From assembly GCF_040403615.1 (NCBI RefSeq), contig NZ_JBBAKG010000017.1:16892-80891 (forward strand): a DNA stretch of 64,000 bases, read 5' to 3'. The DNA is from Haliscomenobacter sp040403615 (GTDB taxonomy: Bacteria > Bacteroidota > Bacteroidia > Chitinophagales > Saprospiraceae). The translations under genes and the position numbers were made by a program. Within the stretch, counting starts at the first letter, position 1. The number at the start of each line of letters is the position of its first letter. Below are positions 16,696 to 24,956 of the stretch, in pieces. The notes beneath the pieces were generated by a model. The model ran no database searches. It saw only the letters and a program-made list of their open reading frames with translations, and was not told the DNA's origin.

Positions 16696-17946
16696 ATGAA
16701 AAAAGCAGGCATACTTCTCATTGGCTTCTTCTTGTTCAATCTTGGCAACGCAGAAGCTTCAGATGTAAAAACAGGAAACAAAGTAACGCTTTCCACCGAT
16801 TCACCCAACAACATTTATATCGCTGCGGGCGAAGTAAATGTGAATGCCAATGTCGCTGGAGACTTGGTGGCTGCTGGTGGTGAAATCCGCATCAATGGCA
16901 TTACCCAGCAAGATGTATTGCTAACGGGTGGCAAAATCAGCTTCGACGGTCAAAGCGAAGGGGATGTACGCTTAATGGGCGGCGAAGTTCGCATTACGCA
17001 AAACATCAAAGGCGATTTAACCATCACCGGTGGCAAAATCAGCATCGACAAAGGGGTTACGATTGGCGGTGATTTGATCATCGTGGGGGGTGAAGTCAAC
17101 CTATTTGGGGATGTAAAAGGCAGAGTGTTCATCGCCGGAGGCAAATTCTTCCTCAATGGCAATGTAGAAGGCGGCATTGAAGCCAAATCAAGTTTCCTCG
17201 AAATAAACGGTCGCATCAATGGCGAATGTGAATTGGCTGCACAAAAACTCATTTTGAGTAGCCATGCCTTTTTTGGCGGCAATGTAAAATACTGGACCAA
17301 ACAGCACAGCCCCAGCTTTGATGGCAAATTGGCTTCTGGTGCAAAAGCAACGTATGATTCCTCTCTCAAGCCCGATTGGCTGGATTGGGAATACAAAGCG
17401 GGAGATCTTTCCCAGAAGGTAAAGCGCGGGGTTGGTTTCTTTCAGGTATTCAGTGGCCTGTTGATGACCTTGTTGTTGATCGCCTTTGGAGATAAATTGT
17501 TTACACGCTATGCTGGTCAGGCCAGCAAAAATGCTGGGCCAGCCTTTGGCTTGGGTATGTTGCTGTTGTTTGGTGTCCCGATCCTTTCAGGTATCGCTTT
17601 CATCACAATCATCGGTATTCCTGTGGGCGTCGTTGGTATGGGTGCCTATGGCATCATGCTGAGCATGTCTACTGCATTACCCTCTGTTATTGCTGCTTAT
17701 GAGTGGCGGAAGCTGAAAGATCAAAATTGGACAAAAGGCGGTGTAACCCTCGTTGCCGTGGGCATCTTCCTGGGCTTACGTTTGGCCTCCAAAATTCCTG
17801 TTTTTGGCTCGCTATTGTCCTTCATTGCTGCCGCCGTTGCCTTCGGATACATCTACATGATCATCCGCAAGAAGATTGATGTTGAAGCTACTGCTGCTGC
17901 GAAGTCAGACGACGAAGATCATAAGGATGGAGAGGATTTTGTGTAA
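16696..17946 (+). CDS. Exported bactofilin-like beta-solenoid protein with membrane C-terminus
   Basis: A 416-residue protein. A signal peptide (about 1-20, MKKAGILLIGFF...) is followed by a right-handed beta-solenoid (about 30-190) built of short repeats such as 'GDLVAAGGEIRINGITQQ', 'GDVRLMGGEVRITQNIKG' and 'GDLTITGGKISIDKG', the pattern of bactofilin/polymer-forming cytoskeletal domains. The C-terminal half (about 250-395) has three to four hydrophobic helices, and the last 25 residues are acidic and polar. Classical bactofilins are cytosolic and lack such a membrane domain, so this one is probably an envelope scaffold; its role is unknown. It sits alone between the RloAB-type pair and the toxin-antitoxin-like pair. 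Confidence 0.75.
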   Translation: MKKAGILLIGFFLFNLGNAEASDVKTGNKVTLSTDSPNNIYIAAGEVNVNANVAGDLVAAGGEIRINGITQQDVLLTGGKISFDGQSEGDVRLMGGEVRITQNIKGDLTITGGKISIDKGVTIGGDLIIVGGEVNLFGDVKGRVFIAGGKFFLNGNVEGGIEAKSSFLEINGRINGECELAAQKLILSSHAFFGGNVKYWTKQHSPSFDGKLASGAKATYDSSLKPDWLDWEYKAGDLSQKVKRGVGFFQVFSGLLMTLLLIAFGDKLFTRYAGQASKNAGPAFGLGMLLLFGVPILSGIAFITIIGIPVGVVGMGAYGIMLSMSTALPSVIAAYEWRKLKDQNWTKGGVTLVAVGIFLGLRLASKIPVFGSLLSFIAAAVAFGYIYMIIRKKIDVEATAAAKSDDEDHKDGEDFV

Positions 17947-17987
17947 TTGAATCCAGTTGTCCCGAATTAAATTCTGAACGCATCATT

Positions 17988-18027
17988 AAAGCCTAAAGTA
18001 AAGATAATCTTTGCTTTAGGCTTTTTT
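17988..18027. terminator. Bidirectional terminator between convergent genes
   Basis: A 17-bp stem (17988-18004 with 18008-18024, one G-U pair) and a 3-base loop with T-run on the plus side and A-rich start on the other, placed between the bactofilin-like gene and the minus-strand PIN gene. Confidence 0.8.
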
Positions 18028-18556
18028 ATTGATTGGATGTAGAGCCAATCATACAACCTTCCAGCTGAGCAATCAACTCTTCCATTTTCTTCTTTGGCAA
18101 GCGAGGATTGCAGCGCTCTAGCCTCTTGAGCAGGGTGATGCCAATTTGGGGAGTACAAATGGCCTGTTCTACCAATTCTTTGATGACCCATAACGAACCA
18201 AATACGGTCAGGCCATTGTCCTGCGCTTCTTTGCGCAGATCGCCGTCGCCACTAAGCAGTGGGCATTGGCGTTGTACCGCCAGGAAAAGCACGGATTTAT
18301 CGGTAAGGCGCTTCAAGTTGCGGCGGGTGTGAAAGCGGAGGATGTGCAGCATCTCTTCGCCACTGAAATCGATGATTTCGACCCCCTCGGATGTCAAGAA
18401 CCGATTCAAGGTGGCCATTTGTTCGGGATGATTGATCTCGTTGACCACAAACCCGGTTGTCAGTATCCGGTATTCCAGTTGCATGAAGTATTCCAAAGCC
18501 CCGGCTTTGATCAGGTCAATGAATACGTTTGTATCGGTGATGATGAGGTCTTTCAT
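18026..18556 (-). CDS. PIN-domain protein, probable toxin
   Basis: A 176-residue PIN-domain protein, a fold of metal-dependent RNases common in toxins. Acidic residues are in the expected places: D8 in 'IITDTNVFIDL', E40 in 'VNEINHPEQ', D86 in 'TDKSVLFLA' and D104/D106 in 'LLSGDGDLRKEA'. The C-terminal third (about 125-176) is a helical extension like that of DUF3368-type PIN proteins. Its ATG overlaps the stop of the upstream XRE-ImmA gene by 4 bases, so it is made with that protein. Toxin activity is inferred from gene order and motif completeness. The target RNA is unknown. Confidence 0.8.
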   Translation of the reverse strand: MKDLIITDTNVFIDLIKAGALEYFMQLEYRILTTGFVVNEINHPEQMATLNRFLTSEGVEIIDFSGEEMLHILRFHTRRNLKRLTDKSVLFLAVQRQCPLLSGDGDLRKEAQDNGLTVFGSLWVIKELVEQAICTPQIGITLLKRLERCNPRLPKKKMEELIAQLEGCMIGSTSNQ

Positions 18557-19611
18557 GCCAATTGCTCAAGTTTGTCCCGAAATTCGCCCAGGTTCATCTC
18601 TGCCAGATGAGCGGCATGATTGATCGAAATGACTTCTTGCCCTATTGCCCGATACAGCAATTGGATGAAGCGCCGAGGGCGCTCACGCCCCCCAAAATCT
18701 CCAGGTTCATTGCGGTGGTAGCCTTTCACCCGGTAATTGGTATTGAGTCTGCGGTAAGTATTGGCATTGATGATGCCCAGGTGCAGAGCCCTCGGAAACA
18801 ATGCCGCAATGGAAATTCCCCAACGCTCCTTGATCAATTCCAATTCTTGCAAAAAGAAATGAAACCGCTCTTGTGCCATTTCCGTACGTGCAATTTCGGC
18901 GGGATAAAGCACCGCTGAGGCAAAAGTATGGCAAAGCCGCTCTACATCTTTTTCTTCCAATCGGGTATCAAAAGGCAGGCTATGGTGGGCCAGCTCATGC
19001 AAAGCCGTGAAACGCTTGCGCACTGCATTGTGCTTTTTGTTGAGCACAATCACCTTGTGTCCTTGCACCAGGGCTTTGAGGCCATCAAAGGCATCATTGG
19101 CATCAATTTCCAAAACTTTGAAGCCGTGGTCTTCCAACATTTCGATCACGCTGGGAATGGGGTCTGAGCCCAGGTTCCATTGCTTGCGCAAGGATTCTGC
19201 CGCAATTTGTGCATCCGGAGCATTGGATACAGGTACTGCGTACTGAAAATCGCTGAGATGCAAGGGGATATTCAGCAGATTTTCCAATTCCAGGTAGCGT
19301 TCCAAAAAAGCGCGGGCTTTTTCGATTACCGCCACTTCTGCGGTTTTGCTGAGTCGGGATATTTTTTTGCGAAACTCAATCCCTTGCAGGTCAATTTTCA
19401 CCTCTGGTTCTGAAAAGAAAAAATCTACTGTTACACTCAAAGCGTTGGCCATACGGATCAATACGGTGCTGCCTGGCAGCATTTCTCCTTTCTCATACTT
19501 GTTGAGCGCCTGCCGGGTTACGGCATTCTCCATTTTGTCGGCTAAGTCTTTTAGCGACAATCCTGCCATTTTTCGGGCACTCGTAAGCCGTTGACCAAAT
19601 AGATTTTCCAT
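18553..19611 (-). CDS. XRE helix-turn-helix plus ImmA/IrrE metallopeptidase fusion (antitoxin-like regulator)
   Basis: A 352-residue fusion. Residues about 5-65 form an XRE-type HTH ('KDLADKMENAVTRQALNKYEKGEM'-like pattern, split here for brevity), followed by a linker and a DUF955/ImmA-IrrE Zn-peptidase domain with HELAHH at 205-210 and the third ligand near E224 ('KDVERLCHTFASAVL'). COG2856-type fusions like this often regulate a neighbouring toxin or act on a repressor. It overlaps the PIN gene by 4 bases as the upstream member, the usual antitoxin-first order. The promoter 70 bases upstream lies inside a palindrome, which fits negative autoregulation. Confidence 0.85.
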   Translation of the reverse strand: MENLFGQRLTSARKMAGLSLKDLADKMENAVTRQALNKYEKGEMLPGSTVLIRMANALSVTVDFFFSEPEVKIDLQGIEFRKKISRLSKTAEVAVIEKARAFLERYLELENLLNIPLHLSDFQYAVPVSNAPDAQIAAESLRKQWNLGSDPIPSVIEMLEDHGFKVLEIDANDAFDGLKALVQGHKVIVLNKKHNAVRKRFTALHELAHHSLPFDTRLEEKDVERLCHTFASAVLYPAEIARTEMAQERFHFFLQELELIKERWGISIAALFPRALHLGIINANTYRRLNTNYRVKGYHRNEPGDFGGRERPRRFIQLLYRAIGQEVISINHAAHLAEMNLGEFRDKLEQLA

Positions 19612-19676
19612 CGTTTTTTCCTTTCCCCTTGGATAAATTCAATAAACCTGCTGTGGTATTTACAATTCAGAATCTT

Positions 19677-19712
19677 GTTGACAAAATTACAAAAAAAATT
19701 AAATTTGTCAAC
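19677..19712 (-). promoter_or_regulatory. Promoter embedded in operator-like palindrome of the XRE-ImmA/PIN operon
   Basis: Minus-strand -7 box TAATTTTG (19689-19682) and -33 TTG (19711-19709) with 19 bases between. Both lie inside an inverted repeat with arms gttgacaaaatt and aatttgtcaac, so a repressor bound here would cover both elements. Confidence 0.6.
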
Positions 19713-19821
19713 CAATTTCAAGAAAAAAATTACAAAATGTTGCGTAGGTGATGGACTAGATCGTATTGGTGTAGAGCACAAAGAGGAGACGGGAGCACAT
19801 CAGATGGCGCTGAAAAGATGC

Positions 19822-20901
19822 TTACAGCAGGTTTAGATACAAGGTGTCGTCTTTCAAATACCGGTCAATTACCCTCGGAAAAGCATACAAACCAAGTTCT
19901 TCGCGGCGGATTTGTATCCAGTTTTCGGGCAGATTTGATTCGATGGCACTGAGTTCAAGTTCCCAAAACCGCACATTGACAACCTGGTGGGTCAAGATTT
20001 GTTGAAAAACCTGGGTGCCTGCGCGGAGAGTAGACAGTTTCAACCCCATCCAATTTTCCTGAATTCTTTGGTGTAAATCAGGCCATTCCATTTCCAGCGA
20101 TGCTGTTTCTAGCAGTGGGAACTGGTAAAGGTCTTGCCAAATGTCTTTTCCTTCCCGCTTTTGAACATAGACCTGCTCTTGGTGATTGAGGATCAGGTAG
20201 TGAAAAAAGCGGGTGGTTTTGACTATCTTTTTTGACTTTACCGGAAGTTCTGCAATCCGTTTTTCATTGAAGGCTACGCACTGATCTATCATTGGGCACT
20301 GCTGGCACTTGGGGTTGCGGGGCAAGCAAACCGTGGCCCCGAAATCCATAATGGCCTGGTTGTACAAACCTGGTACTTCCTGATCAAGAAGCGAATCGGC
20401 CAACTGACTAAATTGTTTTTTACCCGTTGTACTGTCCTGCGGAGTACTGATGCCAAAAAAGCGCGCCAACACCCGGAATACATTGCCATCCAATACTGCA
20501 TGTGGCAAATTAAAGGCAAAAGAAGCAATAGCAGCGGCGGTGTAAGAACCTACACCTTTCATCGCCAAAATGCCTTCGTAAGATTCCGGGAATACGCCAT
20601 TCAGCTCATTGGCTACATAACGCGCTGCTGCCAGTAGATTGCGGGCTCGGGAATAATACCCCAAGCCTTCCCACCGTTTCATCACCTCATCATCGGGGGC
20701 AGCAGCCAGGTCTTGAATGCATGGATAGGCCTCTACAAAACGCAAATAATAATTCATGCCTTGCTCCACGCGGGTTTGCTGTAAAATAATTTCGGAGAGC
20801 CAGATGTGGTAGGGATTCTGGATCGACTTCCAGGGCAAAGGGCGATCGCTTGGCTTGTACCAGGCCATTAAACTGCGTTGAAAAAAACGCTCTTTGTTCA
20901 T
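19822..20901 (-). CDS. mutY: A/G-specific adenine glycosylase
   Basis: A 359-residue base-excision repair enzyme that removes adenine opposite 8-oxoguanine. The catalytic Glu is E37 in 'WLSEIILQQTRVEQ'; the helix-hairpin-helix is 'MKGVGSYTAAAIASFAF' with the catalytic Asp in 'VLDGNVFRVLAR'. The four cluster cysteines follow the C-x6-C-x2-C-x5-C pattern ('CLPRNPKCQQCPMIDQC'). The last ~130 residues are a NUDIX-like 8-oxoG recognition domain. Length is normal, and it appears monocistronic. Confidence 0.95.
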   Translation of the reverse strand: MNKERFFQRSLMAWYKPSDRPLPWKSIQNPYHIWLSEIILQQTRVEQGMNYYLRFVEAYPCIQDLAAAPDDEVMKRWEGLGYYSRARNLLAAARYVANELNGVFPESYEGILAMKGVGSYTAAAIASFAFNLPHAVLDGNVFRVLARFFGISTPQDSTTGKKQFSQLADSLLDQEVPGLYNQAIMDFGATVCLPRNPKCQQCPMIDQCVAFNEKRIAELPVKSKKIVKTTRFFHYLILNHQEQVYVQKREGKDIWQDLYQFPLLETASLEMEWPDLHQRIQENWMGLKLSTLRAGTQVFQQILTHQVVNVRFWELELSAIESNLPENWIQIRREELGLYAFPRVIDRYLKDDTLYLNLL

Positions 20902-21066
20902 TGAAAAAAATTAGACACTGAAGAGAAATCTCCACCGCCAAAGTTAACCATCTGTAGAATAAAGAGGGAAGTATCGGGTGATTTCAAAGAAAAATAAATG
21001 CGTGTGAAAGCCTAAGTTTGACGCAAAGAATAGAGCAAGCATTCTCAAATATAGCCTTCGGGGTGG

Positions 21067-21597
21067 TTAGTCGTAATCCATTGTGGTATCTTTATACCGT
21101 TTGCCAATCAAGTCTTTAAGTTCTTTGCGGGCAAAAAAGATACGGCTCTTCACGGTACCGAGTGGCAGATCCAAGTAATCGGCAATCTCCTGGTATTTGT
21201 ATCCCTGGTAGTGCATGAGGAAGGGAACTCTAATGCTGTCGTCCAACTGCTCCACCAAGCTAACGAGTTCTTTCATCATAATACTGGATTCTGCACGATT
21301 GGAAATCGTATTGACCGAAGAGTTGATGTAATATAGATTGTCGGTTGAATCAACAATGGTGTTTGCCTTGGCCTTTTTGCGGTAGTTGTTGATAAAGATG
21401 TTCTTCATAATGGTAAACAACCACGCTTTGAAATTGGTGCCTGGGCGAAATTTATCCATATTGGTCATGGCCCGATAAGCCGTCTCCTGATAAAGGTCTT
21501 TGGCGTCTTCGGCATTCTTGGTCAGGTTGAATGCAAAGGAGTGGAGCAAAACGGACATTTTATCTAGCTGGGTATGGAATTCTGTTGCTTGAGACAT
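21067..21597 (-). CDS. ECF-type RNA polymerase sigma factor
   Basis: A 176-residue sigma-70 family factor with region 2 ('NAEDAKDLYQETAYRAM', 'FKAWLFTIMKNIFINNYRKK') and region 4 ('EQLDDSIRVPFLMHYQGYKYQEIADYL', 'LPLGTVKSRIFFARKEL', split at natural borders). No region 3 and no fused anti-sigma domain are seen. No anti-sigma gene lies beside it, unlike the ECF gene at 29.6-30.2 kb, so it may be regulated elsewhere or act constitutively. A -7 box on the minus strand sits about 80 bases upstream. Confidence 0.92.
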   Translation of the reverse strand: MSQATEFHTQLDKMSVLLHSFAFNLTKNAEDAKDLYQETAYRAMTNMDKFRPGTNFKAWLFTIMKNIFINNYRKKAKANTIVDSTDNLYYINSSVNTISNRAESSIMMKELVSLVEQLDDSIRVPFLMHYQGYKYQEIADYLDLPLGTVKSRIFFARKELKDLIGKRYKDTTMDYD

Positions 21598-21675
21598 GCT
21601 TACTGATTTTGTTTAACCTTGGAAAGGCCCAATGTTTTTCGTTGAATCAAAATTAGGCAATAGTTAAACAAAATG

Positions 21676-21683
21676 CAAAATTA
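21676..21683 (-). promoter_or_regulatory. -7 promoter box of the ECF sigma gene
   Basis: Minus-strand TAATTTTG fits TAnnTTTG and lies 78 bases before the ATG at 21597. Confidence 0.5.
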
Positions 21684-21865
21684 AAGACCTTTTTTTAGCT
21701 TTTCGGGTGTTTTTATTTTTAAACTTTTAAAAATAAATTTATAAAAAATTGACCTTTAGATATTTATGAATAAATCTAAAAAACCAGCCTTCTATTTTAT
21801 TTTCAGAACAAAATGAAAGATAAGTCTGAATTCCAGAATTTTTGATTTCATACTCCTTGAATATT

Positions 21866-21931
21866 AATACAACGTTAAACAAAAAACCCTTTCTGGACGT
21901 CCAGAAAGGGTTTTTTGTTTAACGTTGTATT
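21866..21931. terminator. Perfect 66-bp palindrome, bidirectional terminator
   Basis: Two fully complementary 33-base arms meet at 21898/21899 with no spacer. The GC-rich core (ccctttctggac plus complement) is flanked by an A6 tract on the left and a T6 tract on the right, so it can end transcription in both directions. It follows the LptF/G-like gene stop (21949, minus strand) by 17 bases. The outer arms (aacgttaaac) go well beyond what a terminator needs. Confidence 0.85.
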
Positions 21932-21948
21932 CGACGGATGTGAAATAT

Positions 21949-23046
21949 CTACTTTTGTGCAGTTTGGATTAATCTTAATGCAACGAAAGAGAAAACAATA
22001 TTCGGCAACCAGGCACCCAACCACACCGGGATGGTTTGTCCCAGGGCAAATACGTTGGTAAATTTGGACAAAAAAACGAAAATGGCTCCAATTCCGATTC
22101 CTAAAGCCAGATGAAAACCAAAGCCACCGCGTACTTTGCGGGAAGCAATGGCCATCCCGATAAAGGTCAGAATGAAAATGGTAGCTGGATCAGCGGTACG
22201 GCGATACAGTTCAAATAGGTACTTGCGGGTGTTGCTGGCGCCTCGCTCATTTTGTTGCTGAATGTATTTCATCAAGCGAGGAGTCGTCATCATGCTTTGT
22301 TGGCTGGTGTAGTCTACAAAATCTTCAGGAAATAAACTCAAGGTTGTATCTATTGATTCTGCTGTGTGCATTTTCAATGCTTCTTTCAAGCCTTTGAATG
22401 TGTGTGTGCTGTAATCCCAAAGTCTCCATTTTTTGGTTTCCGGCATCCATTCTGCCCGATCTGCTTTGGTATAGCTTACCAGTTCCTGTCCTTCAAAATG
22501 TTCGATCCGAAAATCGCGGGCTGTACTGTCACTTTTGCTGTAAAAGCCGATGAAAACCTTCGTTCCTGGAGCTACAAAGAGATGGATGTTGGCCGTTTTT
22601 CCTTTATCGTCCGTTTTGTCGATGTATTTATGGGTAATATCCTGGCGGTATTTCTCCCCAATGGGCATAATGAAGTGGGTACAGACGAGGTAAAGCAGGG
22701 TTAAAAAACCAGCGCCAAAAAAATAGGAACGCATCAGGCGGTTAAAACTGACTCCTGCATTAAAGATCGAGATGATTTCAGAGCTGTAAGCCATACGAGA
22801 TGTAAAAAAAATCACCGCAATCAAAGTACACACCGACCACAATTGCCCACCGATCCAGAGCATAAAACTGGGGTAGTATTGCAGGATGATTTCGGCATTC
22901 GAAATAGGTTCCTCAATAAATTTCTCCACTTTTTCACTGAAATCCAGGATCACGGCAATCATCAAAAAAATGAGTATGGTAAAAAAGAAGGTCGCCAAAA
23001 ACTTTTTGATGATGTACCAATCCAGAATCTTTACGTAGCTATTCAT
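21949..23046 (-). CDS. LptF/LptG family permease
   Basis: A 365-residue inner-membrane protein of the YjgP/YjgQ family, a permease partner of LptB in the lipopolysaccharide transport bridge. N-terminal helices ('DWYIIKKFLATFFFTILIFLMIAVI' region) and three more near residues 55-125, a periplasmic beta-jellyroll insert (about 140-260) and C-terminal helices (about 275-360) match the family. The start 'MNSYVKILDWYIIKKFL' is typical of LptG-type proteins in Bacteroidota. F versus G cannot be decided here. It is divergent from the DUF58 gene. Confidence 0.88.
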   Translation of the reverse strand: MNSYVKILDWYIIKKFLATFFFTILIFLMIAVILDFSEKVEKFIEEPISNAEIILQYYPSFMLWIGGQLWSVCTLIAVIFFTSRMAYSSEIISIFNAGVSFNRLMRSYFFGAGFLTLLYLVCTHFIMPIGEKYRQDITHKYIDKTDDKGKTANIHLFVAPGTKVFIGFYSKSDSTARDFRIEHFEGQELVSYTKADRAEWMPETKKWRLWDYSTHTFKGLKEALKMHTAESIDTTLSLFPEDFVDYTSQQSMMTTPRLMKYIQQQNERGASNTRKYLFELYRRTADPATIFILTFIGMAIASRKVRGGFGFHLALGIGIGAIFVFLSKFTNVFALGQTIPVWLGAWLPNIVFSFVALRLIQTAQK

Positions 23047-23173
23047 GCCTTAAAAATTGAATTACAAAAGTAGTTTATTTAAAGGAGTACCCAAACCTAC
23101 ATTGTGTACATTGTTTTTTTGGGGAAACGACAAAAAAGTTGTAAAATCGTCGTTCATAACGAAACGTTTCCCG

Positions 23174-24499
23174 GTGAATTCAACATTTTTATCCTCACGG
23201 TTCTTTTTGGCTTGCGGTGCCTTGATTCTGGTAATGGCATTGGGCTTTGCTTTGCCTTTCCTTTTTCCCATTGCTCAATTTTTGTTGTTCATTTTCATGG
23301 CAATCGTATTAGCAGATTGGATGCTGCTTTTTCAAGCTTCGGTTACGCTGAGCGGTACCCGGCGTTTGCCCCGCATGCTGAGTTTGGGCGATGAAAATCC
23401 AATTTACCTCGATCTGGGTAATGACTCCAACCTGCTGCTGAAAGTAATCATCATCGACGAACTTCCGGTTCAGTTTCAGATACGGGATTTTTCGAAAAAA
23501 ATCACTTTGCAAGCTGGCGAATTGTCCTCTGTACGTTATGAACTGAGACCCCTCGAACGCGGAGAATACATTTTTGGCGCAACCAATTGCTACATTTCCG
23601 GCTTTTTTGGCCTGATCGAACGGCGCATCAAAATCAATGAAAGCCCCATGCGAGTGGCGGTATATCCTTCGATTATCCACATGAAACAGATGGAAATGCG
23701 GGCCTTTGAACGCATTACTACCCGGGAAGGCATCAAACGCATTAGACGCATCGGCCACAGCTACGAATTTGAACAAATCAAAAATTATGTGGCTGGAGAT
23801 GATTTTCGCAGCATCAACTGGAAAGCCAGCAGCCGCAGAGATGGCCTGATGGTCAACCAGTTTGAAGATGAACGCGCCCAACAAGTCTATTGCCTGATCG
23901 ACAAAAGCCGCGTCATGAAAATGCCTTTCAAGGGCTTGAGTTTGGTGGATTATGCCATCAACGCTACTCTGGCCATCTCAAACATCATCATCAAGAAATA
24001 TGATAAAGCAGGATTGATTACCTATTCGGATAAAATTGGGGCTACCATCAAGGCGGACAACCGCCCAACCCAATTGAATTTCATCATGAATGCCTTGTAC
24101 AATGAGAAGGAACGAGCGCTGGAGGCGAATTATGAATTGCTGTTTCACATCAGCAGCAAACTCATCAACGGGCGGAGTTTGATCCTGCTGTTTACCAATT
24201 TTGAAAGTGCTTTTGCGTTGGAGCGGGCACTGCCCATTTTGCGGCGTATCAATCGGCGGCATCTGTTGGTCGTGGTGTTTTTTGACAATACCGAAATCCG
24301 CGAATTCGCAGAACGCGATGCGGCTGATCTGGAAGGGATTTACCAACAAACCATGGCACGTAAGTACCTGAGCGAAAAAGCACAAATGGTACTTACCCTA
24401 AGACAATACGGCATTCAATCCGTACTTACCCGGCCTGAAGACCTATCCATCAACACCATCAACAAGTATTTGGAACTAAAAGCAAGAGGCTTGATTTAG
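23174..24499 (+). CDS. DUF58 domain protein (MoxR-associated)
   Basis: A 441-residue protein. Two N-terminal membrane helices (about residues 7-50) are followed by an Ig-like part and the DUF58 domain, a VWA-like fold ('DDFRSINWKASSRRDGLMVNQFEDERAQQVYCLID' region, about 235-275). The GTG at 23174 is chosen because 'VNSTFLSSRFFLA' gives the usual opening of these proteins in Bacteroidota; a TTG at 23057 would add 39 unlikely residues. DUF58 proteins work with MoxR ATPases. Here MoxR, DUF4350 and DUF4129 lie 34 kb away (57.5-60.7 kb) rather than beside it. Function is presumed to be envelope protein assembly or chaperoning. Confidence 0.85.
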   Translation: MNSTFLSSRFFLACGALILVMALGFALPFLFPIAQFLLFIFMAIVLADWMLLFQASVTLSGTRRLPRMLSLGDENPIYLDLGNDSNLLLKVIIIDELPVQFQIRDFSKKITLQAGELSSVRYELRPLERGEYIFGATNCYISGFFGLIERRIKINESPMRVAVYPSIIHMKQMEMRAFERITTREGIKRIRRIGHSYEFEQIKNYVAGDDFRSINWKASSRRDGLMVNQFEDERAQQVYCLIDKSRVMKMPFKGLSLVDYAINATLAISNIIIKKYDKAGLITYSDKIGATIKADNRPTQLNFIMNALYNEKERALEANYELLFHISSKLINGRSLILLFTNFESAFALERALPILRRINRRHLLVVVFFDNTEIREFAERDAADLEGIYQQTMARKYLSEKAQMVLTLRQYGIQSVLTRPEDLSINTINKYLELKARGLI

Positions 24500-24956
24500 A
24501 GACGAAAGATGAGAAATGACCCCACTTCAATTCTGGCCCAATTCTCATCTTTTATCTCTCAGCATTATTCCTTAGGAACGGAAACGAAATAAAGTAAACG
24601 AGTTGGCTGAGCTATTTTTTGATTTGGCAAGGCGCGAGGAAGGCGCATAGTGTACTACGCAACTGACGAGCAACGCAGCAAAATCAAAAAAGAGCTAGTC
24701 AAGTGTTTACTTTATTTTATTTCCGTTCCTTACTCTTCTAGGTGAGGAATATGCTGCCCCCCAACAATGCGAGAGACAGGATTGCCAGCCAGAGGCGCAA
24801 ATCCTGGGTGTAGTGATTTTGCTTTTGGTTCGTCACATTCGTTTTGGGTTGGTTGCAGAATGTTTTTGTCTCTACTATTAAACCAAAAAGGATGCCAGAC
24901 CGACGAATTAAGAAAAAATAATTATATTTTTATTAGATGCACTTGCAATAAATTGA
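24500..24956. other. Gene-free stretch containing a MITE-like inverted repeat
   Basis: About 457 bases between the DUF58 stop and the stop of a minus-strand T9SS cargo gene. It holds the 157-bp imperfect inverted repeat at 24574-24730; the remaining 220 bases have only short frames broken by stops, with no conserved-looking protein. Confidence 0.55.
24574..24730. repeat. 157-bp imperfect inverted repeat, MITE-like
   Basis: The outer 26 bases (aggaacggaaacgaaataaa...) are repeated in reverse at the right end with two mismatches, and complementarity continues more loosely through a second block (24603-24626 against 24681-24704). The centre holds alternating 'ggcaaggcgcgaggaaggcgc' and 'acgagcaacgcagc' segments, a composition often seen in dispersed intergenic palindromes. 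No ORF lies within. A non-autonomous mobile or REP-like element is the likely identity; copy number cannot be judged from one window. Confidence 0.6.

Larger units (their letters stand above)
21598..21948. other. Gene-free AT-rich stretch with promoter and palindrome
   Basis: About 350 bases without a credible gene. It holds the probable promoter of the ECF sigma gene (minus-strand TAATTTTG at 21683-21676) and the perfect 66-bp palindrome at 21866-21931; the rest is AT-rich without visible structure. Confidence 0.6.
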
